From Rubrivivax sp. (GTDB taxonomy: Bacteria > Pseudomonadota > Gammaproteobacteria > Burkholderiales > Burkholderiaceae_C), in the NCBI GenBank assembly GCA_030653505.1, contig JAURZK010000043.1, forward strand, positions 1 to 37,707: a stretch of DNA of 37,707 nt, read 5' to 3'. A program made the translations under genes and the position numbers. Shown piece after piece: positions 7,694 to 13,695 of the stretch (position 1 is the first letter of the stretch; every line of letters begins with the position of its first letter). The notes under the pieces are model-generated. The model did not search any database, had not been told where the DNA came from, and saw only the letters and a list, made by a program, of their open reading frames with translations.

Positions 7694-8287
7694 ATGACCT
7701 TCCGCCTTGACCTTCCATGCACGCAGGAAGCGTTCGGCGCCCTGGTCGGCATCGGCCAACCGCGCGTGGCCCAGCTGGTGGCCGATGGCACGCTGCCGCG
7801 CGACGGCAGTGCGGCGCTGTGGATGCTGGCGTACTGCGAGCGGCTGCGGGAGCAGGCCGCCGGTCGCGGCCAGGAGCTGACGATAGAGCGCGCGGCCCTG
7901 GCCCGTGCGCAGCGCATTGGCCAGGAGCTCAAGAACGCCGTTGCCCAGCGCGAGTTCGCGCCCGTGGGCCTGCTGGCCGACGTGCTGGCCGCGATGCTGG
8001 CCGAGCTGGCTGACGAGATGGAAGCCTGGCCGGCGGCCGTGAAGCGTGAGTGCGCCGCCTTCGACCAGGAGATGGTCGACCACCTGGTGCGCTCTATCGC
8101 AGCCTGGCGCAACCGCGTGACGCGGCGTCTTGGTGACGGTGCCGCGCGGCTGCTCGACGACCTGACCGAAGAGGCGCCAGCCGAAGAGCTGCAGCTGCTC
8201 GACGACGACCCGTCGACGCTGCCGGATGACCCGGCCCCTGAGCCGGGCGAACCCCTCCCCGAATCCGTGCCGGCGGTTCCCCGGTGA
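7694..8287 (+). CDS. Nu1-like small terminase subunit (putative TerS)
   Basis: A 197-residue protein. The N-terminus (LPCTQEAFGALVGIGQPRVAQLVADGTLPRDGSAALWMLAYCERLREQA) has the layout of the lambda Nu1 / DUF1441 small terminase: a winged helix that selects a DNA site, then a long helix (ERAALARAQRIGQELKNAVAQREFAP) for oligomerisation. The C-terminus is acidic and Pro-rich, where TerS usually contacts the large subunit. The ATG at 7694 has a strong AAGGGGG site eight bases upstream. It should choose DNA for packaging into the capsid made by the gene at 9357. No large terminase gene is present in the element, so the motor must come from elsewhere. Family call is from layout and context, moderately sure. 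Confidence 0.65.
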   Translation: MTFRLDLPCTQEAFGALVGIGQPRVAQLVADGTLPRDGSAALWMLAYCERLREQAAGRGQELTIERAALARAQRIGQELKNAVAQREFAPVGLLADVLAAMLAELADEMEAWPAAVKRECAAFDQEMVDHLVRSIAAWRNRVTRRLGDGAARLLDDLTEEAPAEELQLLDDDPSTLPDDPAPEPGEPLPESVPAVPR

Positions 8288-8303
8288 TCTCTGAAAGGCT
8301 CCC

Positions 8304-8573
8304 ATGTACGACCCCACCCCCGAGGCCGCGGCCCTGCGCCGCCAGGCCGCCACCGATGCGGCGCAGGCGCTTCAGCGCCTGGCCCGCATCAACGTCGAGC
8401 ACAGCAGCGGCCCCGATGCCGCCGCCGAGTTCACGCAACGCATGTCCACACGCGGCAGCCGCTTGAGCTTCGACGTGACTTTCAGCGCCGAGGGCGTCAC
8501 GCTCATCGGCATCGAGCACAAGAGCCAGGGCAGCACTGGCGTGGTCGGCCTGACGTTGGAGGCGCCGCAGTGA
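8304..8573 (+). CDS. Hypothetical protein, first of a related pair
   Basis: An 89-residue protein with GAAAGG five bases before its ATG. It has an N-terminal helix (AAALRRQAATDAAQALQRLARI) and a beta half with the pattern FDVTFSAEGVTLIGIE. The next gene shows the same helix-then-strand plan and a matching FRVSFDSSGLRLMGAE, so the two are probably diverged tandem duplicates. No known family was recognised. Its place between terS and the capsid gene suggests a capsid, size-determination or packaging accessory role, but this is only positional. Confidence 0.6.
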   Translation: MYDPTPEAAALRRQAATDAAQALQRLARINVEHSSGPDAAAEFTQRMSTRGSRLSFDVTFSAEGVTLIGIEHKSQGSTGVVGLTLEAPQ

Positions 8574-8884
8574 GCGCCGCCGTGCAGCTCGACACCGCGC
8601 CGACCGAGGCGCAGCAGCTGACCGCCAACACCATGGCCGACCTGCTGCGCCTGGTGGTGCACCACGAGCACCAGCGGGCCGGCACGGCGGCAGCTGAGCG
8701 GGTCATGCACGACTTCGCGAAGGGCCTCACGCAGTTCGACTTCCGCGTGAGCTTCGACTCTTCGGGCCTGCGCCTGATGGGGGCCGAAGTCACGCCGCTG
8801 GGCCGCCGCGTGGTGGTCGAAGAGCAGATGCACTTTCCGCCGTCCGCGGTGGCCGCCGGATTGGGCAGCGGAGGCACGCACTGA
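8570..8884 (+). CDS. Hypothetical protein, second of a related pair
   Basis: A 104-residue protein starting at GTG 8570, which overlaps the previous stop (gTGA); GGAG lies about eight bases upstream. The N-terminal half is helical (EAQQLTANTMADLLRLVVHHEHQRAG) and the second half carries FRVSFDSSGLRLMGAE, resembling the gene before it. A third block (GRRVVVEEQMHFPP) continues the beta region. Unknown family. It ends inside the start of the next gene (TGATG). Confidence 0.6.
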   Translation: MSAAVQLDTAPTEAQQLTANTMADLLRLVVHHEHQRAGTAAAERVMHDFAKGLTQFDFRVSFDSSGLRLMGAEVTPLGRRVVVEEQMHFPPSAVAAGLGSGGTH

Positions 8885-9393
8885 TGCGCTGGCCAGTAGC
8901 ACTTGCCGATGAGTGCCTGGCGCGGCTGTTCGCGACCTTGATGACCGGGAGCACGCCCGACCCGATGACGCGCGAGTGGCTGCTCAAAGGCGTGCTCGCC
9001 AGCGCGCGCCACGGCCTGCCGCTTGACGAGGCTTTGTGTCTGGCCGGCGGCGGCGCGCGCACGCTGCGCCGCCGTCTGCTGACCCGGCGGCGCGATGCGC
9101 ACCTGGCCGAGGCCCTGGCCGCTGTGGCGTTGGGTGACGAGCCGACCGACTGGGAGCGGTGCAGGCGGCTGGCCACGGAGATCCGCCGCTTCAAGGCCGC
9201 CGTGTGGCCGCGGGCGCGCAAGTGGGACGCGCCGCCCACCGACTGGCCGGCGTGGAAGGCCGCGCTCTTCCGCGCCGCGCAGACCGGGATTGAGCTGCCG
9301 GATTCGCCCGACGCGCTGTCGGCCGCATGGGCGCGGGTGAGGCACTACTCGCGCCCATGCACACCCGGTACGGTGCTGGAACTGTATCTCTGA
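8884..9393 (+). CDS. Hypothetical basic helical protein upstream of the capsid gene
   Basis: A 169-residue, Arg/Trp-rich protein with no recognised domain. The ATG at 8884 shares a base with the previous stop (TGATG). The centre (ARTLRRRLLTRRRDAHLAEALAAVAL) is strongly basic and helical and could bind nucleic acid. The 3' end overlaps the protease-capsid gene by 37 bp, so it is translated as part of the packaging and head cluster. In tailed phages this slot between terS and protease would hold the large terminase and portal; this protein is far too short for either and lacks Walker motifs. Confidence 0.6.
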   Translation: MRWPVALADECLARLFATLMTGSTPDPMTREWLLKGVLASARHGLPLDEALCLAGGGARTLRRRLLTRRRDAHLAEALAAVALGDEPTDWERCRRLATEIRRFKAAVWPRARKWDAPPTDWPAWKAALFRAAQTGIELPDSPDALSAAWARVRHYSRPCTPGTVLELYL

Positions 9394-11309
9394 CCCCACA
9401 ACCAGCCGTGCAACACCTCATCCGCATCGAAGGCACCTTCGGCCTGGACGTGACCGTTCAGACCGTGCGCTCCCAGCTGCAGGCCGCACCGGCTGGCGGG
9501 CGCCCCACTGTCCGCATCAACTCCGAAGGCGGCAGCGTGCAGGAAGCCGTGGCCGTCTACACCGAGCTGCTGGCGCATCCTGGTGGCGTCGACACCGAGG
9601 TGTCGGGCTGGGCCCTCTCTGCGGCCACCATCGTGCTGCAGGCCGGCAAGCGGCGCAGCATGGGCGCCACCGGGCTGCTGATGGTGCACGCGCCGTGGCT
9701 GTCGACCGCCGGCAACGCCGACCAGCTGCGCGAGAGCGCGGCCGTGCTCGATCAGGTCCGCGCCACCATGCGCGTGGCCTACCGCCGCACCGGCAAGTCC
9801 GATGCGCAGATCGACGCCTGGCTCGACGGCGCAGACCACTGGTTTACGGCCGATGACGCACTGCGCGCCGGCCTGGTCGACGAAGTGCTCGACTACGCCG
9901 ATGCATCCGCCCTCGCCACCTTCCGCCAGGCGATGGCCGCCTGCCGTTTCCCTGTCCCCTCCCACATCCTAGAAAGGCTCGACACCATGACCACCCCGAA
10001 CACCCAAGGCGCCGACGCAGTGTCGGCCGCGGTCCTCGCCGAGGCCCAGCGCGGCGCAGACATCCGCGCCGCCTTCAAGGCCTACGCCCGCGACATCCCC
10101 GAGGCCGTGGCCTTGCTCGAATCCAGCCTGGCCAACCCTGCCGTATCCCTGGCCAAGTTCAAGGCCGAGCTGCTGGAAGTCAACAACAAGGGCGTCGAGT
10201 CGATCATGGGCAACTACGTCGCGCGCGACCCCTACACCGGCGCGCACGACGGCATGAAGACCTTCATGGCCGCGGCCGTCGATACGTTGTGCCTGCGCTC
10301 TGGCATGCGTGTGGAAGAGCCGCACCCGGCTGCTGCTGACCTGCGCCGCACGTCCATCGTCGGCATGGCCGAGCGCGTACTCAGCATGCGCGGCCAGTCG
10401 ACCGCCCGCCGCAGCCCCTCCGACCTGATCAGCGCCGCCCTGGCCACCGACGACTTCCCGCTGCTGCTCTCGAACCTGGCGGGCAAGATGCTGCGCAACG
10501 GCTACGAGAGTTCGCCGGCATCGTTCCGCGGGTGGACGGGCGAACGCACCGTGGCGAACTTCAAGGAACACAGCCTGCTGATGCTGTCCGAGGCGCCGGC
10601 GCTGCTGGAGAAGATGGAGGGCGCCGAGTACAAGCACGGCCACTTCAGCGAGGGCGGCACCAAGTTCACGGTGAAGACGCACGGCCGCATGCTCTCGATT
10701 ACGCGCGAGGCATTGATCAACGATGATTTGTCGGCGCTTACGGCCATGCCGCGCGCCTTCGGCCAGGCCGCGGTGCGCCTGGAGGCGGATCAGGTCTATG
10801 CGCTGCTGACCAGCAACCCGACCCTGTCCGACTCCGTGGCACTGTTCGATGCCGCGCACGGCAACGTCAGCACCGCCGCGGCGCCGAGCATCGCGAGCCT
10901 GGGCCTGGCGCGGGCCGCGATGCGAAAGCAAAAGGGACTGCAGGGCACGGAGTACATCGACGCGCAGCCACGCTACATCGTTGCGCCGGTGGCCCTGGAA
11001 ACCACCTTCGAGCAGCTGCTGGCCAGCCTGGTGGACCCGTCGAAGAGCAACGCCACGCCGAACGTCGAGTGGGTGAAGAACCTGCAGCTGGCGTGTGATC
11101 CGCGCCTGGACGCCACCAGCGCCAGCGTGTGGTATCTCGCCACGGCGCCCGAACAGATCGAAGGTGTCTTGCGCGCCTACATCGAGACCGAGTCTCGTCC
11201 GCACCTCGAAGAGGAGCAGGTCTTCAGCCGCGACCTGGTGAACATGAAGTGCCGCCTGGACTTCGCCACCGGGATCGTCGACTACCGCGGCCTGCACCGC
11301 GTCGGCTGA
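9357..11309 (+). CDS. Prohead protease-scaffold-major capsid fusion protein
   Basis: A 650-residue protein that should build and mature the element's procapsid. Residues 1-205 are a ClpP-like (S14) serine protease: RINSEGGSVQEA, nucleophile S88 in SGWALSAA, H111 in LMVHAPW and D160 in GADHWF, followed by DALRAGLVDEV. Residues about 211-290 are helical and charged, like a scaffold. The remainder reads as an HK97-fold major capsid protein of the kind found in known protease-capsid fusions (FRGWTGERTVANFKEHSLL, TVKTHGRMLSITREALINDDL, QVYALLTSNPTLSDSVALFDAAHGN). The ATG at 9357 is preferred over one at 9327, which has no ribosome site. A second possible start inside the gene at 9987 would make the capsid part alone. 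Protease triad and capsid identity fairly sure; the scaffold part is inferred. Confidence 0.88.
   Translation: MHTRYGAGTVSLTPQPAVQHLIRIEGTFGLDVTVQTVRSQLQAAPAGGRPTVRINSEGGSVQEAVAVYTELLAHPGGVDTEVSGWALSAATIVLQAGKRRSMGATGLLMVHAPWLSTAGNADQLRESAAVLDQVRATMRVAYRRTGKSDAQIDAWLDGADHWFTADDALRAGLVDEVLDYADASALATFRQAMAACRFPVPSHILERLDTMTTPNTQGADAVSAAVLAEAQRGADIRAAFKAYARDIPEAVALLESSLANPAVSLAKFKAELLEVNNKGVESIMGNYVARDPYTGAHDGMKTFMAAAVDTLCLRSGMRVEEPHPAAADLRRTSIVGMAERVLSMRGQSTARRSPSDLISAALATDDFPLLLSNLAGKMLRNGYESSPASFRGWTGERTVANFKEHSLLMLSEAPALLEKMEGAEYKHGHFSEGGTKFTVKTHGRMLSITREALINDDLSALTAMPRAFGQAAVRLEADQVYALLTSNPTLSDSVALFDAAHGNVSTAAAPSIASLGLARAAMRKQKGLQGTEYIDAQPRYIVAPVALETTFEQLLASLVDPSKSNATPNVEWVKNLQLACDPRLDATSASVWYLATAPEQIEGVLRAYIETESRPHLEEEQVFSRDLVNMKCRLDFATGIVDYRGLHRVG
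9971..9989 (+). promoter_or_regulatory. Internal ribosome binding site and ATG for a stand-alone capsid protein
   Basis: Within the fusion gene, GAAAGG at 9971-9976 lies nine bases before an in-frame ATG at 9987 (residue 211, MTTPNTQG). The context is like a normal gene start: the adjacent TAG at 9969-9971 is out of frame, and the same GAAAGGCTC string precedes the gene at 8304. Initiation here would yield a 440-residue scaffold-capsid protein without protease, allowing capsid subunits to outnumber protease as assembly requires. The motif is seen; its use is inference. Confidence 0.5.
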
Positions 11310-11484
11310 CCGAATAGGGGCCGGGTCGAGACAGTCGACCATAGACCCGGCCAGGCTCGCCGCCGCCTTCACCCATGGTCGACACCCCGGCATGCGCTTC
11401 GGCTGAAGCGCATGTTCCGCGCCGCCGCGTGGGGACGCCCCTCTCCAAGGGGCTGCGAAAGCGGCGCACCCCAACTACTCCGAC

Positions 11485-11703
11485 ATGAAACACGCCACCG
11501 CCGCGCGCAACTGGGCCCAGCACCTCGAATCCGGGGATCTGGTGGCCGCGCTGCTCGCGTCCCTGGCTGAAGGCATGTCCACCTCGCCGGCCTGCTCGCA
11601 CCTGCTCCCCCAGCTGCAGGACCTCGATCGAGCGCGCCATCGCGGCCGCCGATCAAGCCGCCTACCGCGCTATCTGCGCACTCGACCAACGGGAAACCCA
11701 TGA
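11485..11703 (+). CDS. Small hypothetical protein, possibly frameshifted
   Basis: As read, 72 residues. The first 47 (MKHATAARNWAQHLESGDLV ... LLPQLQDL) look like a real small helical protein, but the end (RARHRGRRSSRLPRYLRTRP) is Arg-rich and looks like an out-of-frame translation. In the +1 frame from about 11627 the sequence IERAIAAADQAAYRAICALD reads as a natural helical continuation and runs to a TGA at 11765. A single extra G near 11626, by mutation, sequencing error or programmed shift, would join them. No clear ribosome site precedes 11485. Family unknown. The present stop overlaps the next ATG (ATGA). Confidence 0.4.
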   Translation: MKHATAARNWAQHLESGDLVAALLASLAEGMSTSPACSHLLPQLQDLDRARHRGRRSSRLPRYLRTRPTGNP

Positions 11704-11966
11704 AGGCACTTCGCACACTTGTAGTCGCGGCCATGCTGGCGTGCACGTTCACCAGCGCGCGCGCTGACCTTGGCGACGCCGCCAAGGTGGTGGGCGCGGT
11801 GCTGTCGATCTACGGCGCAGTGACCGGAAATCCGCTGCTCATCAAGTGGGGCGCGGCCCTGACGGTTTCCGGTCCGGCGCACGCTGGCGCCGCGGCGGCC
11901 CGGCGCTTGCGCCGCCGCACCAAGCGGCAGGGCGCAACCGCCACGGGCCATGGGCCGGCGGCATGA
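11700..11966 (+). CDS. Small exported or membrane-active protein
   Basis: An 88-residue protein with a typical signal peptide (MKALRTLVVAAMLACTFTSARA, likely cut before DLGD). A hydrophobic stretch follows (VVGAVLSIYGAVTGNPLLIKWGAAL), and a highly basic tail (RRLRRRTKRQG) ends it. The plan of one or two hydrophobic segments plus a positive tail is compatible with a holin-like or pinholin-like protein, or with a secreted peptide. No family recognised. Start and stop overlap both neighbours by ATGA. It is the only protein of the element with an export signal. Confidence 0.55.
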   Translation: MKALRTLVVAAMLACTFTSARADLGDAAKVVGAVLSIYGAVTGNPLLIKWGAALTVSGPAHAGAAAARRLRRRTKRQGATATGHGPAA

Positions 11967-12607
11967 GCCTGTTAAACATCCTGCTGAGCAACGACCGCGC
12001 CGAGGTCTACGTCGACACTGCCGCCCGGCTAGCGCCGGGCCTGCCCGATGATCTCGCGCGCGCCATGCCCAGCTGCTGCGAGATGAGCAAGCTGTTCTGG
12101 GTGGCCGAGTGCAACACGGTGCTCGCCGGCCGCGGCAACCCGGCCTTTATGTCGCTGGTGGCGTCGGCCACGCTGGCGCGGTTTGGCGACGGTTTCGAGG
12201 GCCTGGTGCGTGCCATGCCCGGCATTCTGGAAGAGCGAGCCGCGGCCTACGTCGGACTGCTGACGCAGGCCGGGGTGGACGCTGCTGCGTTTCAGGCGCA
12301 GGAGGTCGCGGTTGTCGGATGGTCCGAAGAGACCGGCGCCATGGCGGCCTTGATCTACGTTCGCGAGGGCGGGGCGCCCGCCTTCGAGGCCTTGACGCTG
12401 CCTTGCGCCGAGAGCTGGCTGGCGCCATGGTTCGAGAGCATGGGGCCGATGCCCGACCGCCTAGAACCTGTGCGCGCTGCGATGCTGGCCGCTGATCAGG
12501 TGGCGCAGATGCGGGAGCATGCCCCGCAGGCCGCCATCGGCGGCAGGCTGCTGCGCGCTACGTTGACGCGCGACGAGTGCAGCATGCGCGAGGTCTGCCG
12601 GCTGTGA
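11963..12607 (+). CDS. Possible Ntn-hydrolase (proteasome-like) fold protein of phage type
   Basis: A 214-residue protein starting at the ATG that overlaps the previous stop; an upstream in-frame ATG at 11846 would lie fully inside the previous gene. The N-terminal pattern (LLNILLSNDRAEVYVDTAARL), the central AGRGNPAF and AFQAQEVAVVGWSEETGAMAALIYV resemble phage proteins that share the beta-rich proteasome-like fold. No N-terminal Thr, Ser or Cys nucleophile is evident beyond Ser2, so activity is doubtful. In tailed phages such genes sit among head-tail genes. Family call is tentative, from pattern memory only. Confidence 0.5.
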   Translation: MSLLNILLSNDRAEVYVDTAARLAPGLPDDLARAMPSCCEMSKLFWVAECNTVLAGRGNPAFMSLVASATLARFGDGFEGLVRAMPGILEERAAAYVGLLTQAGVDAAAFQAQEVAVVGWSEETGAMAALIYVREGGAPAFEALTLPCAESWLAPWFESMGPMPDRLEPVRAAMLAADQVAQMREHAPQAAIGGRLLRATLTRDECSMREVCRL

Positions 12608-12807
12608 ACCCGCCGCGCCGGCTGCAGCCGCGGGTGGCTCTTCCGCCCTGGATTCCGGTGCGCCTGCGTCAACCGCTGCAGTTGGGTGGCCTGGATCTCA
12701 AGCCCGGCGCCGAGCTGCGACTGCCGGCCGACCTGGCGGCCACGCTGGTATCCGCCAGCCGCGCGCAGCTGCTACGCGCCACTGACGGCCACCTGCTGCT
12801 GCGCTGA
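12604..12807 (+). CDS. Small hypothetical phage-type protein
   Basis: A 67-residue protein that starts at GTG 12604, overlapping the previous TGA, with GAGG about ten bases upstream. The central part (PLQLGGLDLKPGAELRLPADLAATLVSASRAQLL) follows a pattern common in small phage head-region proteins, where a beta unit with a PG.E.. turn is followed by a short helix. No function can be assigned. Confidence 0.5.
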   Translation: MNPPRRLQPRVALPPWIPVRLRQPLQLGGLDLKPGAELRLPADLAATLVSASRAQLLRATDGHLLLR

Positions 12808-12811
12808 CGCC

Positions 12812-13195
12812 TTGGGCGCACGTCCTAAGGCCTTGCCCCTGGCGGCCATCGCGGTGGCGCCTGAGTCGCCGCTGCCGCTGGCCAGCATCCTCGATCTGCG
12901 GCTGCGCGAGCATTTGGCGTTGGATGCACTGACCAAGGGCACCGAGAGCGGGGGAGACCTGGCCTTGCTGCGCACGTCGGCAGCGGTGGCGCGGGCGCTG
13001 TGTGCTGCGGGGTATGGCGCCGACGAGCTGCCCACCGTGGCCGCCGTCGAGCTGTCCCTGCGCCTGGACCTGCCTGCAGGTCGGCGTGCGGCCACTGTGC
13101 GCGCGCTGCTGCAGCTGCACGACGGCCAGCGCATGGCCGCGACGGTGCGCGACTACGTGCGTGCGCTGGACTGCGCCCGGCGGGCGCGCGGCTGA
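12812..13195 (+). CDS. Hypothetical protein, last gene of the element
   Basis: The frame is open from 12686, but its first 40 residues are Cys/Trp/Arg-rich and look non-coding. The credible protein begins near LPLAAIAVAPESPLPLASIL and runs to the stop at 13193. No ATG serves it; TTG at 12812 or 12833 are candidates, and translation may be coupled to the stop of the previous gene at 12805. Alternatively, a frameshift near 12800 splits one longer gene into two. About 127 residues, helical (LDLRLREHLALDALTKG, VAAVELSLRLDLPAGRRAATVRALLQL). Family unknown. Confidence 0.4.
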   Translation: MGARPKALPLAAIAVAPESPLPLASILDLRLREHLALDALTKGTESGGDLALLRTSAAVARALCAAGYGADELPTVAAVELSLRLDLPAGRRAATVRALLQLHDGQRMAATVRDYVRALDCARRARG

Positions 13196-13330
13196 CCGCC
13201 CCAAGGGGTGGAGTGCACCCCCCAAACGATGGCCCCGAAGCGGGGTGATTGACCGCCGGCCGGATGGTCAAACCGCCGTTGCGACACCGTGTCCAGTGCG
13301 GTACATTTCGTGTCGGATGGGGTGTGACCT

Positions 13331-13379
13331 GGAATCATAATCCGCAGGTCCGGGGTTCAAATCCCTGAAGCGCCACCAA
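13331..13379 (+). repeat. attR: 49 bp copy of the tRNA-Met 3' end
   Basis: Exact copy of 3161-3209, starting at the anticodon stem. It lacks the acceptor 5' strand and D arm, so it is a fragment, not a tRNA gene. It marks the right end of the element. The 135 bp before it (13196-13330) hold no gene; a GGGGTG/CACCCC hairpin at 13205-13221 may end the element's transcript, but it has no T-run. Confidence 0.95.
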
Positions 13380-13385
13380 ACCCGA

Positions 13386-13427
13386 ATGCCCTCGCTGACC
13401 CCTGGTCGCCGAGGGCATCGTCGTTTT
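13386..13427 (+). terminator. Displaced terminator of the original tRNA-Met transcript
   Basis: A 9 bp perfect stem ATGCCCTCG / CGAGGGCAT (13386-13394 with 13410-13418) is followed by CGTCGTTTT. It stands seven bases after the attR tRNA fragment, where a tRNA terminator belongs, so the element has probably been inserted between the tRNA and its terminator. The rest of the 316 bp gap up to 13695 shows only the ribosome site of the next gene. Confidence 0.7.
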
Positions 13428-13695
13428 GGGCGCTCCATCGCTGCCGGGCGCCGGGCCTGCACGCACTGGCCACCCCCGGAACCGGGGGGCGCGCGAAGAT
13501 TGCTCCAGATCAACTTCCGACGTACGGTTCCGGCACCGCGTGCATCAGTGACTCGGCGGGGGCCTTCGGGGTCAGCGTTGACGGGCCGTCCTTGGTGGCC
13601 GCAGCCCAACGCCAACCGCGAAGGAGAGAGAGGGCGAGTCCGGTTGCTGCTGATCGCGGAGGCAGACTTCTCCAACATTGAAGGGATCCCCCAGC

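Larger units (their letters stand above)
3161..13379 (+). mobile_element. 10.2 kb tRNA-Met-integrated, capsid-encoding phage-satellite-like element
   Basis: Bounded by a perfect 49 bp repeat; one repeat unit is 10,170 bp. All recognisable genes are on the plus strand. They comprise a complete tyrosine integrase, a DnaB-N/RepA-like helicase, a Nu1-like small terminase, a ClpP-like protease-scaffold-capsid fusion, and about ten small genes of unknown role, many joined by ATGA or similar overlaps. Large terminase, portal, tail, lysis and CI-type repressor genes were looked for and not found. That content fits a satellite that makes its own capsid but depends on a helper phage, resembling capsid-forming PICIs or capsid-bearing tycheposon-type elements in logic. 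A shrunken prophage is the alternative, but reading frames and overlaps look intact. Boundaries are certain; the satellite reading is inference. Confidence 0.8.

Noticed and set aside
7292..8353. 353-residue minus-strand frame over the helicase-terS gap
   Set aside because: Arg/Gly/His-rich with no motif; it is antisense of the TerS gene and runs over the repeat-containing gap.
9969..11474. 501-residue open frame opposite the capsid gene
   Set aside because: Covers exactly the capsid part on the other strand; composition is shadow-like and no ribosome site or motif is present.
3210..13330. CI-type repressor, defence genes or toxin-antitoxin pair in the element
   Set aside because: Looked for on both strands. 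No minus-strand gene is credible, and none of the small plus-strand proteins shows a classical repressor, nuclease, RelE/HicA or similar motif. CRISPR-like repeats are also absent.
13331..13379. Second tRNA-Met gene
   Set aside because: Only the 3' part is present; there is no D arm or acceptor 5' strand, so it is an att fragment.
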